Of a DNA stretch of 64,000 bases, positions 10,801-22,599 are shown piece after piece. Source of the stretch: Mya arenaria (lineage: Eukaryota; Mollusca; Bivalvia; Myida; Myidae); NCBI RefSeq assembly GCF_026914265.1, contig NC_069129.1:18337945-18401944 (forward strand), in the 5' to 3' direction. The position numbers and the translations under genes were made by a program. The number at the start of each line of letters is the position of its first letter. The first letter of the stretch is position 1. The notes under the pieces are model-generated. The model made no database searches, had not been told where the DNA came from, and saw only the letters and a program-made list of their open reading frames with translations.

Positions 10801-13683
10801 TATGATTGATCATTTATTGTCAAGCGAGCGTAATTTTTCACAGATTAAATAATTTACTATTAAATCTTTCAATGAATGGAGTGACCACGCTCCGTTACAT
10901 ATTTCATTACTATGCAATACTATTGAACCTAATACTACAAAGTACTCGGAGCTTAAATTTAAATGGGATTATTTCTAATTTACCTGTTTTCAATATTGTT
11001 TTTCATAATGTTGATTGCTCAAACAGAGACGCAGTTAACAATAGTAACATTCCTTCACAAACACTATTCAGAGTGTAGCTGAACCATTGTTTTCAAAAGA
11101 ACGTTTTTATTCAGATCATGTATATTTTGAGAATTATACCCATAACAATAAGAATTGGTTCAGTCATGACTGTACTGTAGCACGTGATTTGTATTTAGAT
11201 GCTCTTAGATTTTTTAATACTGATAGGTCAGATGCAAATAGATTGTTATTATGTAATGCGAAAAAACAGTACAAGAATATAGTTCGTAAGAGAAAGAATA
11301 CTGATTATAGAAAGAGAATGGAAGATATTGAAAATTTGAGAGAGTAAACCTAGAGAATTATGGAAATATTTTAAGTCTAAAACTGCAAACAATTCAAATA
11401 AAATTCCACTCGATAATTTTCGAGAATATTTCACAAATCTCAGTACCTCTGCCTTTGGCAGCCTTAATTATGACGCAGAGGATTTTAATATTAATTATAA
11501 TTTTAATGCACCAAATAATAGTTTTCCAGAACTTGACGAGGCAATATCTGTACAAGAAATAATAAATGCTACTAAGTCATCAAAACGTTGTAAAGCCTAT
11601 GGTACTGATAATATGTTGAATGAATATTTTATTGAAACTATAGACATTTTAGCATCACATCTATGTGATTTGTTTAACAATATATTAAATTCGGGTTATT
11701 TTCCCGAACAATGGACTGAAGGGATTATAATCCCCTTACATAAAAAAGGATCATATTCTGATGTAAATAATTATAGGAGAATTACTTTAGTTAGTTGTTT
11801 ATCGAAATTATTTACCACTGTTATTAAAAAGCGTGTTGAAAAGTTTTGTGAACAACATGATATTATTTTGGATGCCCAATTCGGATTCAGAAAAGGGCGC
11901 TCTACCACTGATGCTATATTTATATTGTTATCTCTTATTCAAAATTATTTGTTTGAAAACAAAAGGCTTTATGTTATATATGTTGATATGATGAAATGTT
12001 TTGATACTATTTATAGAAATGCTCTATGGCTGAAAATGTATAAATGTGGAATACAGAGAAAAATACTTAGAATAGTGCGTGATATGTATATGAAGGTTAA
12101 ATCTTGTGTAAAATCGTTGTCATCATATTCTGAATACTTTAGCTATGCTGCCGGGTTGCGTCAGGGTGAAGTTATGTCCCCTTTGTTATTTTCTTTATTT
12201 GTGGAAGATATTGAATTGTATTTACAAAATGATATTAATTCAGGATTACAAATAGCTGATAATGTCATAATTATGCTATTATTTGCTGATGATATGGCCA
12301 TTGTAGGAAAATCTCCTGAAGAAATTCAAACCCATTTGGACAATTTGTCAAATTACTGTAATACCTGGGGATAAAAGGTGAATATTGATAAGACGAAAAT
12401 CATGGTGTTTCGTAAAAGAGGCGGATTATTTCCCAATGAAAGATGGACTTACAATGGCCATGATATACATATTGTTGATGATTTTAATTATTTGGGTGTT
12501 GTTTTTAATTATACTGGAAATTTTAACCTGAACCAAGAACATTTAAATGACAAAGCACTTAAGGCAATGAACGTATTATTTTGCAAATGTCAAGATTATG
12601 ACTTAAAACCCAAAATTGTGTGTCAGTTATTTGACGCATTTGTTGGGTCTATTTTAAATTATTCGGCAGAGGTTTGGGGGTAAACTCAATCAAAGGAATT
12701 AGAAAGAATTCATTTGAAATTTTGTAAAAGATTATTGAACGTTAAAACAAACACTTGCAATGGCACTGTTTACGGAGAGTTGGGTAGATATCCATTATAT
12801 ATTCATAGATATGTGCGTATATTGTCTTATTGGTTTAAGGTTGCTAACAGTGATAATATTATCATAAAATCTGTATACAAACAGGCTAAGAGTGATAGTG
12901 ATAAAGGTTGCCGTAATTGGGTGTATAATGTTAAAAAATATTAAATGATTATGGTTTTAGTTATGTGTTTGATGATATTTACAATATTGATGTTAAATCA
13001 TTCATAAAAAAAATCAAATGTAGAATTATCGATACTTTTAAACAAGATTGGTATAGTACTATAGAAAATAGCACGGTGTTAGATGTGTATAGCCATTTTA
13101 AAACCTGTCTGGAATATGAACCTTATTTAGATATTTTACCAAAGAGCTTACGTTTTTTCTTTTGTATACTACGGCTGTCCGTGCACCCACTCCATATTCA
13201 AACTGGTAGATACAATAGAAATAACGTTGTACGCAACCAAAGATATTGTTTGTGTTGTAACTCTAATGACATCGAAGATGAATATCATTTTATTTGTGTT
13301 TGTAAATCCTTTAGCAATTTAAGAAAGAAATATATCAACAATTGTTACTTTATAAGACCTTCTGTATTTAAATATATGCAGCTGTTGAACTCTAACAATA
13401 GAGCTAAACTGATTAACTTATGTCTGTTTGTTAAAATGCTCTCAAAGAAAGATCCGCTTTGATTAATGTTAGAACATAATTCTATTTAATGTTCATCCTC
13501 TGATATATATATTAGTTTATTTAATTTAATTACTTAGAAGTATTGAATACTTTTGTACATATATATTTGTATATATATATATACTCATTTGTTTGCATTA
13601 TCTGTTACTTTACATACACGTTGACATTATATGTTATATCATTATGTGTTGTTGACGATGTACATTGTACAAGTCAAAATAAA

Positions 13684-13723
<40 letters not shown>

Positions 13724-16700
13724 TAATCCACTTTATTCCATAAAATTTGTTAGAATTATACAATATTGTTTGAAAATTTCCACAGGGATATTATCATAAT
13801 AAGCACTGTATACTTGCAGGCATTATCCGACAACGTTAATGGAAAGAACATGTTAGAAGCAAGTGCAAAAAGCGTTTGAGTTGCTATGTGTTTGGTTTTG
13901 GTTTTGTTAGCTTTATTGTAATAACTGTGAAAGATTTCTTGTATAAATTAAAAACAATAACGATTGAATGCTTTAAGGTAGAATCTTGATTGGCCAGTAT
14001 TTTTTCTGTATAAAGAATTTACAATGACATTTAATTATGAGCATTTCTTGGTATTATTATTTCAGAAAAAAATATTATTATCAGCATAATTAAGAAATAA
14101 TACAGAAAAACTGTATTATGAGCATTACTAAGATATATTAAACAATAATTGTATTATTTTGCGTTGGTGTAGACTTTCAGTTCAACCTTGACAAATTCAA
14201 ACGGATAGATAAACCTTTGTATTATTATTATTTTTTATTCTCATCGAAAAGATTTCCAGTGCATATGCATATGTAAGTTTTAATACTATTCGAAGAAAGA
14301 ACATTCAACGATAGATCTTTATTTATCCGTCTGTGCACACGTGCATAGAGCTGTTGAACTAAAATAGACAAGAACACGAACTTTGTTTGTTGAAGATGCT
14401 TTGGGTTTATTGCGAACAATGTTTAATGTGTATTTTGTACGTTGCTTCTGTTCGTCCTCACATTATTTGATCATAGTACGTATATTGAAATAATAATGTT
14501 TCCTAATTCATTTTTGTAGAACCTGTTTGTTGACTATGCTTGTTTTTATATAATAAGTAACGACGATGATTAAATTGTCATTACTTTACAACCAATTTAC
14601 CGAATTGAACAAAATAAAATGGATGAATTTCATGAAAAACAAAATAATATTTTTATTAAAATGATTCAATTGATTTGGATAAAAACTACAAATTATCGCA
14701 TAAAACCCCAACCTTAAGTACACCAAAAAACTGCAAATTGACATACCCACTTTTCTTGCTTAGGTGTTCAACGACCCAATACACGGCCATATAGAACTAC
14801 ATCCGCTTTGTGTAAAGATCCTCGACACTCCGGAATTCCAGCGGCTACGATTCATTAAACAACTCGGCACCTGCTATTTTGTTTACCCAGGGGCTGCCCA
14901 CAACAGATTTGAGCATAGCTTGGGGTAAGCTTTTGTTTAAGATATATTATTACCTTAAATTTTCTTTACTACAACCCTCTGTTAGAGGAACTATAGGTAG
15001 GGAATCGGTCAAACTCGGTCAAAGTTATGTATAAGGGACAATATGTCTAATAGATCTTTATTATTTTCAGAGGGCTGTCATTTGTGTATATATTTGATTT
15101 GAAATGATTAACTTTGATTGTGAACAACAAACATGCTTGACGGTAAACTTTTACATTGTGTCCGTGCCCAAACAAACATATTCATCAAAACCGTTAACTA
15201 TCGAATACACAACTTATATCTCAATGAAACAGATGACTATCCACATACGTGTTAACAACATTGTATCAAGCCATTTCTCCAGGGTGTGTCATCTAGCAGG
15301 TCAACTCCTTCGCGCAATACGCCAACGTCAACCAGAGCTGGACATAACAGACGTGGATGTTCTCTGTGTTGAAATAGCAGGCTTGTGCCATGATCTTGGT
15401 AGGGAAAGATAATAACTAAATTATGGTTCTTGTTTTTATACATAGTATGTTTGTTTTATTGCAACATTTTTTTGATTATTTTCTTAATAGGATATATTGG
15501 TATATGGTATCTACATGTTGTATTAGATAGGGATTTTTTAATATTGATTCAAATAAAACAAGGGCTAATTTCAATATAATAATGATCTTAATTGAACTCT
15601 TTGTTAAATATAGGCATAACATATAACATTTGTTTTCTCTTTGCAATTTTGATCTCGTTCAACTTATATATTTAAGGCCATGGCCCGTTTTCTCATCTTT
15701 TCGATGGCGCCTTCATACCCATTGTGTCACCTGGTTCCAGCTGGAAGGTAAATCGGCTCAAGTTTTTCTCCTTATTCTTATAATATTAAGGGCGAAAACA
15801 TGTAGTAGGGTTTCCAGGCATCATATTTTTTATCACAATGGTACAGACAAAATTTTAGTTAATCTTTTTTAAATAAAGCAATGTATACAGTTGTAGAAAA
15901 CACATTTTTATTCATAGAGCTAAATTTAAAAAACAACAACATGCATTTCAAAGAATTCTAGGAGTAAAATGCACTCTTATTCATATCTGATTAAAGTTAC
16001 TTCTTTAAAGTTGTATATTGATGTAAAACTCATGAATATCCGACAACTACCGTATAACTATTTTAAATCAGGTAGTGTTTATAAATGAAGTTTTCTGAAT
16101 GAAATATATAGATGATATGTACAGTAATTGTTAGTTTGTGTTTAAACATATACTTTATTAAAAGAAGTCTTAGTTATACATAATAATTTATATAATACAG
16201 TTTACGTTTCGGTCAAATTTGGGGTCAATAAGCCACACCCCTTAACGATAAAAATGAAAATTATGAAAACATTTTGAAAAACCAACAACATGTTTTTTCA
16301 TGATACAATGAAATTAAATGCAGCCACAATACAATGCAAATGTAAATCATGGGTTTCAAAGAACAATATTCACCTTTTTACAATACGTTAGTGTTAAAAA
16401 AGAACGTTTTGTTGCTTAAATGGTTCCAAACATCATGCTAAAATTATTTTGCCAAACAACAAATGCCATAAATCGAATTCATATATAATGTACAACCAAT
16501 ACAAACCTTAAATAGTTTCCAGATAAAATAAGTTCCGAACTGCACATTGACTAATTAATAAACCGCTAAATAGAGAGAACAGTGTGAATTTAACACAATA
16601 CGGTATAATGTATTTTTAATTAAAGAGACCTAGCATTTGATAATTATATCAATTTCATTAACACCCTCTTTTGTTCAAAGGGTTGGCAAAAATGTGTAAT

Positions 16701-19327
16701 GAACAGTCTAAGTCGAAAGGGCCTTTAACTTGTCCACACAAATCGGAATATCCGAGGCATTGACATCACACCTGCGTTAGCACATGGACTTTTTGTGGAC
16801 ATAATAATCTAATTTCCAGGCTGTTTTTTACCAATTTTGGCTACAATTGTTACGCTTTTATCTTTTGTAATGCAATAGAAACTACATAAACATCGAGTCC
16901 AAAAGCTAAGCTCCTTTTAAAGGCACGTTAAACCAAAAATTTAAAACTCTTTATAAAGGCATAGTGTTAAGGCCAAAAGACACTGAAAGGGAGACACTTA
17001 ACATATAAATACGCATGAATTGTCTCGATTAAATATAATCGATTTTAAGCTTTTTTGGCTATCGAAGGATGCAATTCATTTCATTATGTGAAGTTACTTT
17101 TTATTGCATGCAGCATGAAGATACATCGATAAAAATGTTCCGATACCTTGTGAGAAAGAACCAGTTGGACGCAGCATTTGAGAAATACGACCTGACGGCT
17201 GCTGACATAACCTTTATAGAAGAAATGATGGCTGGGCCTAAGCATTATTGCGAAGATGTAAGCTCCAACTATAATTTAATTTCTAATATAATACACATGA
17301 ATAGATGTATTGCTCTTTGTCTCAATTTCTTAATTAGTATCATGCTTGATTTGATTTATTCTTTCATCCAGATATGGGCGCTAAAAGGAAGGACAGAAGA
17401 TAAAAGCTTCTTGTATGAGGTAAATCATGCAACAGCTTATCAAATCGTTCATTTATTGTACAGTGGTGGTTGGTGTAGCACAAGTAGACAACTTTGAACG
17501 AAAACGAAAATGAAGTCGTTCAATAAACTAAAATACACACTGGAATTGATTTTACACATTTTGCATATACCAACAATAATTGGTTTTAAGCATCCATGTC
17601 CTTGTTTTGGTTACATGATAGATCGTTGCAAATAAGCGAAATGGAATTGATGTAGACAAATGGGACTACTTTGCACGTGACTGCCTCATGCTAGGAATCA
17701 GAAACAATTTTGACTACACTCGCTTCATACATTTTGCACGTGTTTTGGAAGTAAATGGGGCATATCAAATATGTACACGAGATAAGGTAAGTACATGTAC
17801 AACTTTTTATTCATAGATTTGTAATACCATTTTGAATTTCTAAATTATTAGGTCCATTATTTATATTGATTGTGACGATGACAAATTCATAGTGAAGTCT
17901 CACAGCGTTGTTCTGTTTTACTATAAAATCTTTTTATACGATATTTATAAGCGCGAGTTGTCCAATAAATATTGTTTTAAACAAATAGGATTCCGAAACA
18001 CTATATGACATGTTCCATATACGCCAGACGTTACATCGCATAGCCTATAGCCACAAAACATCGAACATCATTCAAAAAATGTAAGTACGTTTGCATTTCC
18101 TTTTGAGATTGAGCGAGAGAGGGGTACTTCGCTTATCAGCAAATTTATCAATAGTGTTAGATAAATAAACCTGATATATGAGAACCATAATTAGAATTGC
18201 AGTATTGTGTCTTTTCTCAATCAGAAATAAAAAGGACTTTCAAATATTTTACAAATTGTTTACAATTGTACAAAATTTGTTTTGCTTACACTTACATTTG
18301 CTTATTGAGTTTAAATGCATGGGTGCATATTCCTTTTCAGGGTGACTGATGCGTTCGTTAAAGCCAATGACCATATCAAGTTTGTTGGAGAAAAGGGGTG
18401 GGTTAAGGCAGCAATTGTAATCATTTATATAAACGGAATGCTAAATAAGGTTTTTGATCAATACTTTCTGCTTAGGATTCATCCTTTGAAGAACATATAT
18501 TGCACTGTCAATATAACTACACTATATTCGATTAAGAAAGGACAATTATTTAATTATTGTGTACTTACAATTCAGTGTTTGGAAGAAAATGTCAGAGGCC
18601 ATTGATGACATGAAAGCCTTCAGTCAGATGACAGATCACGTTTTCAATCTTATTCTGAATTCAACGGACCCAAACCTGAAAGAATCAAGGGACATTTTAA
18701 CAAACGTTTTGAAGCGCAAGTTGTACAAGTGTGTGGGACAAACGCAAGCAAAGGGAGAACACATGAAGAAGGAGGTTTTGTATATGCTGTACTTTATTGT
18801 TCAGTTAGTATGCCTCTTTTATAAATATTAAAATGGGATTGAACAGTTATTAGGCGATCGTATAAAACACCCAGGTAAATTCATCCACAGAGTGATTATT
18901 TATGTCTGGTTCTTCTGGTTGAATATGGCTAAGTGATTTCGAAAATAGATAATCCCCTTAGCCTATGGGCGCTGGCAGTGTTGCATTTACTTTTCCTATC
19001 AGTAAACAATCTTAATAAAATATCTTTATTCTTTAGATAAACCTTGTCTTTTGGATGGTTTTCTCTTCCGAAAGTTAGACGGTTGAAAATGACCTATCAA
19101 ATAAAGTTGTTTGATCATACATGTACTTATAATTATGGTTTGTAAGAATAGGAAGACAAACAACAGATGATCAAAGAGATGCGCAAACTTATGGACAACG
19201 ATGAGTACGAATACTCCCCATTAAATAGTTTGAGCGATCATGGCATTGTTTTCCTGGTCAGTTTTAACGTTTTATTTTGAATTATAAGGCAAAAACAACA
19301 ACAACAATAATAATAATGATGATGATG

Positions 19328-19382
<55 letters not shown>

Positions 19383-20785
19383 TAATAATAATAATAATAA
19401 TAATAATAATAGTAATGATGATAATTATAATAATAATAGTTATTATAATAATAACTAGGAAATAAAAATTAGCAGATTTGAAAACTCTTTAAAACCGCGT
19501 TATGTATTTTCAGTTCGTAGATTTAGACCACGGAATGAACGAGAAAAATCCCATTGAGAATACGATGTTTTATTGCAAGGATAGGCCGAATGAAGCCTTC
19601 CATATTCGTCGAGAGCAGGTACATTGGCTTTCAAATAGAATCGTTCTTTATAAGTCAAGAACATCTTATCCCTACATTATTTTACTTCGTAATACTTTAT
19701 TCAGGGCTTCCAACACACTAAACATAAGCCGAAATTGCACCTATAAATTCTTATATCTTAGATCACAAATGCGTTTCAATTCCATGCCAGCAATTTAGAT
19801 TTATATATAGCATATTATTATAAGCTTTATTGATATATGTTTAAGCACTTTAAAGGTATATTCTAGTGTTAACATTTGCTGTACTATGCATTACCAAGTG
19901 TATATGGAGTGTGTTTAAAGAAACCGGCACACGATTGAGGTAGTTCTGTGATAGCTCCCATGAACCATAATACTAATTTTGTTTCTCAAGGAATATGATA
20001 AAAATAAATAAAAAACTGTCATACGGTGTTATTTAGTGACAGTCTTAAGGAAAATTATTTTAATACAATCTGTACTAAGAATTACGTTTTTCTGATAGGA
20101 ATCAAACTTTCTGCCCGTACTGTTCAAAGAACAGGCTATTCGCGTTTACTCGAAGGCGGATGACAAACGCTCCCAGAATATGGTACGGGAAGCGTTTGTC
20201 CGTTGGTGCGGACAACACAAATATCCAACACCAAAGGTCGGTCAATCCTGTTTTATACCAAATCTACGAACAAATAAACATTAATATAAATAACTTTAAA
20301 TATACCGAAAATAAGGCAATATTAATTAGTGTTATGTAACATTTATACTTATTGATATTTCGGCTCCCTGTCCAAAAGTTAGCGGTATATCGGGCTCAAG
20401 GAAGGAGAGGGTAATGCTCTAGATGTTGTATCGATTAAACGTAAATATTAAAATCATATTACAATACAGATTTATAAAACGTTTATTAAGCAATGAAGTA
20501 TTGGTTAACTGAAAAGAATCGTTTTTGTATTAATAGTAGTTATAATGATTACTATGGTGTCACATATATGGATGAAACTTGCAGAAAACTGGTATACATA
20601 CAAATATTTTTTGTTTCATGATTATTTCTAAACTTTTGCATGTTGTCCAGGGCGGACATGTGAACTCAAGTCTTACCCGAGTGAAAGCCGGCAATAGAAA
20701 CACACAGCAGCCAAATGAAGCGGAACAACAACAGTATCAACACAGACGCAGTACTAGAAATATCAAACAAGAACCAGATCTGTAA
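7858..20785 (+). CDS. SAMHD1: SAMHD1-like dNTP triphosphohydrolase, copy A (exons 2-16)
   Basis: Exons: 7858-7924, 8058-8136, 14764-14924, 15283-15398, 15677-15747, 17114-17257, 17372-17419, 17622-17786, 17989-18080, 18341-18397, 18576-18774, 19152-19256, 19514-19618, 20099-20236, 20651-20785. All introns are GT-AG and phases are continuous; the TAA stop overlaps AATAAA. SAMHD1 is a nuclear, dNTP-activated tetrameric enzyme that cuts dNTPs to nucleoside and triphosphate, and so starves retroviruses. Visible are the second half of the SAM domain ([18 protein letters not shown]), then the HD domain: [29 protein letters not shown], a conserved His at the start of exon 7, and [13 protein letters not shown]. 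The metal quartet H, HD and D is complete, and the Arg equivalent to human R366 is present ([10 protein letters not shown]). The C-terminus is [13 protein letters not shown]. The visible part is about 560 aa; with a 58-aa first exon it would be about 618 (human 626). The exon for the N-terminus and half of SAM is absent here; it either lies left of the Harbinger element or is lost. Confidence 0.93.
8309..8500 (-). repeat. Possible 3' tail of a LINE or SINE, - strand
   Basis: An (AGAAC)n array at about 8310-8330 precedes ATGTTTATTC. Read on the - strand this is GAATAAACATTCTGTTCTG, that is, an AATAAA-like end followed by a pentamer repeat tail, the usual 3' end of some non-LTR retroposons. No coding part is recognised. 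It lies in intron 3 of SAMHD1 copy A, just left of the hAT element. Confidence 0.4.
8522..9917. mobile_element. hAT-type transposon, 1.4 kb, non-autonomous
   Basis: The termini are inverted (TAGGGATGGAAACCGGATA on the left; TATTCGCTTCCATCCCTA on the right). The flanks are a perfect 8-bp target duplication, TTAAAAAT, at 8514-8521 and 9918-9925, diagnostic of hAT insertion. Subterminal regions are rich in ATCCGGATA and ATTCGAATA motifs, likely transposase sites. Inside, only a BED zinc finger is encoded (9123-9323, - strand); no catalytic domain is found in 1.4 kb, so it depends on another copy. The perfect duplication suggests a fairly recent insertion. Confidence 0.9.
9123..9323 (-). CDS. BED-type zinc finger fragment of hAT transposase
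   Basis: The 66-aa ORF has a short lead, a Trp-Phe aromatic pair (SSFWKYF), then [20 protein letters not shown], a BED finger pattern (C-x2-C ... H). BED fingers form the N-terminal DNA-binding domain of hAT transposases and ZBED proteins. The rest of the transposase, including the RNase-H-like core and dimerisation region, is missing from the element. The ORF starts about 590 bp inside the right terminus. It may be expressed as a stand-alone DNA-binding peptide or be inert; the sequence cannot decide. Confidence 0.6.
   Translation of the reverse strand: MPPTLTSSFWKYFTKSEDGKSVVCQLCKVKLVYCGGTSNLRNHMNKTPRMQSTDYAFKVHHEADNS
10085..10640 (+). pseudogene. LINE reverse transcriptase remnant, older copy
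   Basis: Short blocks match the neighbouring LINE in order: a LLFADDM catalytic box (about 10165), [10 protein letters not shown] (about 10290), [12 protein letters not shown] (about 10340), [16 protein letters not shown] (about 10480) and the region after it. Reading frames are interrupted repeatedly. It is the C-terminal RT part of a related but clearly diverged element, abutting the better-preserved LINE. The join could mark an insertion of one into the other. Confidence 0.6.
11613..12944 (+). pseudogene. LINE reverse transcriptase domain
   Basis: The longest open part (11613-12374) carries [63 protein letters not shown] (catalytic Asp), [16 protein letters not shown] and [11 protein letters not shown] (the FADD box). 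Translation resumes after a stop at 12372-12374 with [26 protein letters not shown] and LNYSAEVWG, and again after 12681. The motif order is that of jockey/CR1/I-like non-LTR RTs; the exact clade is not decided. RT copies the LINE RNA at the nicked target. Two in-frame stops interrupt otherwise well-kept motifs, so the copy died recently. Confidence 0.85.
12965..13462 (+). pseudogene. LINE C-terminal region with Cys/His finger
   Basis: The 165-aa open stretch continues the LINE polyprotein after a frame break near 12944. It contains [20 protein letters not shown], a C-x2-C ... H zinc-binding motif found after the RT in many non-LTR elements, and ends in SKKDPL. It is followed by the LINE 3' UTR and tail. 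Confidence 0.7.
13723..14763 (+). other. Rest of SAMHD1 copy A intron 3
   Basis: AT-rich intron sequence between the LINE tail and exon 4. No gene, RNA or element end was recognised. The splice acceptor TTGCTTAG precedes exon 4. Confidence 0.6.
19303..19455. repeat. (AAT)n microsatellite
   Basis: About 150 bp of ATA/AAT triplets with scattered GAT interruptions lies in intron 13 of SAMHD1 copy A. The apparent isoleucine-rich ORF across it is not a gene. Confidence 0.95.
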
Positions 20786-20899
20786 TAAAAAAATGCGGCT
20801 ATCAAGCATGAGGACTTCTCAAAACAATACATCTATCTATGTTGTTTATTCACGGGGATAAAGACAAACTGGGCAATTTGTTGTTAACCTTATTCACAG

Positions 20900-21051
20900 C
20901 TATGGAGCTGGAAACACTCTCAAAATCCCGTGCCAACTTTATTCCACATGTTGCAGTATCAATGAAGTATGTCGAGAATCACCTGTCTGAAATCTCACAA
21001 ATGCAAGCGTCCACAAAACCAAACCTTTTTCAAGGTTTATTTGGAAACTGA
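20900..21051 (+). CDS. Orphan terminal exon, unknown protein
   Basis: A strong acceptor (TTGTTAACCTTATTCACAG) is followed by an open frame with coding-like codon use: MELETLSKSRANFIPHVAVS, then MKYVENHLSEISQM, ending NLFQGLFGN and TGA at 21049-21051. It starts 114 bp after the stop of SAMHD1 copy A. It could be an alternative last exon of that gene, the last exon of a gene whose other exons were lost, or a duplicated fragment. The family is not recognised. The segment from CCACAAAACCAAACC to AAACTG is repeated, diverged, about 80 bp further on. Confidence 0.4.
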
Positions 21052-21140
21052 AACGTTACCCCCGCTAACTAAAGTGTCTTAAATGCATACCGCCACAAAA
21101 ACAACACCCTTTCAAGGTTTATTTGAAAACTGTAACGCTT
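21016..21140. repeat. Short tandem duplication
   Basis: ATGCAAGCGTCCACAAAA...TTTCAAGGTTTATTTGGAAACTG at 21002-21051 recurs as ATGCATACCGCCACAAAA...TTTCAAGGTTTATTTGAAAACTG at about 21083-21132. The copy spans the end of the orphan exon. Confidence 0.65.
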
Positions 21141-22590
21141 TCGGTTTTTTTCTTTTACGGTATGACATTATTTTGTACGATATATTTATTAGATATACAC
21201 ATGCAGTTAGAATCTGTGTATTTCTTTGAATTGTCCTGTTTATCGAAATTGTTTATCTTATCGCTTGAATGTTGTCGCCCTTGTTGTCTTCGTCGATATG
21301 AAATTAAACATTTCACTACGACTTAAAAACCATTAACAAAGTGTTAAACATATAACTTGGCAATACGCACATACCTTATAAGAAACACAAATCCGGTATT
21401 TTTTTTGTCAAACATGTTTTTTATTGTAAAATGAGAACAACATAAGTACAACTGTTAATATACATGTGTGTCTCACTAACATGCGCGTGTGCTTCATTTT
21501 ATGTACAAGTGTTTGATTTGCGAGCGTTCCAGCTATTTGTATATTCAACGTTGAAATGTCTTGTATTTTATATGTATTAAAATTGTGTTCTAAATATTGA
21601 TTTATGGAGTTGAAATACGCTTTGTGTTTAAAATTTTTATTTGAAAATGTAATGTAATGTAATTTTAGAAAAGAAAAAAGGAATGGCAGTCCAAAACATT
21701 TTTCATTTTACTCTATGTATTTATAGACAAATTTTTGTACTAATTTCTAATACTGTACCTCTTTTTAACTCTGTATGTAGCAATGTGGCCATGTAGTCAA
21801 TTAATACAGGACTATATTTTTTGATGTATAACTTTAGTTTCTTGGTTCTTTCTTGGTTCTTCTTTTTCCCAAATATATCATCTTATTAATATTTTTTTTT
21901 ATATTTGAATAATTTTAGTATCTTTCAACTTTGATCATTTTTGATAAATGATTTGTGATTTTTTTTATCTGATAAATTTGATTGGTTAAATTCCTCCAGC
22001 GGTTTCATATGATTGGTTAGTTGTTTGAAACAGGGGATGGGTTAAAACCTCACTAAAAGACTTTGATGTATAAAATCCCTTCACTAGAGATCTCTGTTTT
22101 GTTAATCTCTTTACTTGAGAGCTTAAATGCCTATTGGACGTGTAAATAAAATAATACAGTAATTGTCAAGTTTAATAAATGAAAAGCTGTACGAAAGAAG
22201 AACAAAGGTTTGGGCATCGTTTTTTACTTGTCTTCGCCCTCATTGATTGGTAGAATCGTATATGTTGCCTTACGGGAGCTTCCCTCATTGTCGAACAAAA
22301 AATTGAAGTATTATTTTACGCGACATTTAGATGCAAATATTTTCATATATACAACTACATATTTGAAACATAAACTAAAAATAGAAAAATGTATATATAT
22401 ATATTCCAAGACCCATCAATTCCTTCCACTAGTTTTTAGGTATGCTCCGGACAAACTTTTGTTGCAGAAAAAGAGGTAAAGGGGAGCAACAAAATAATAA
22501 GAAGAAGAATTACAGTTTGTCACCCTTTCAGTCGAAAGGGAAAGATATTAATAATACTAAGAAAATTAATAATAAAAAAGTGTCAAATAC
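21140..22590. other. Intergenic, no gene seen
   Basis: AT-rich sequence with T-tracts and a few short ORFs that look random. No element ends or RNA genes were recognised. Confidence 0.5.
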
Positions 22591-22599
22591 AGTTTGTCT

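Larger units (their letters stand above)
10640..13722 (+). mobile_element. 5'-truncated APE-type LINE with (TGTC)n tail
   Basis: In order: the C-terminal half of an apurinic endonuclease ([11 protein letters not shown] at about 10690, [10 protein letters not shown] at about 10880), an RT domain (11613 on), a C-terminal Cys/His finger ([15 protein letters not shown] at about 13250), a short 3' UTR, AATAAATTG, and a (TGTC)n tail at 13679-13722. The 5' UTR, any ORF1 and the N-terminal endonuclease are missing, as expected for incomplete reverse transcription. Frame breaks and stops occur in the endonuclease and near 12374, 12681 and 12942. It lies in intron 3 of SAMHD1 copy A in the sense direction. 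Confidence 0.85.

Noticed and set aside
19277-19465. Isoleucine-rich 62-aa ORF
   Set aside because: It is translation of an AAT microsatellite.
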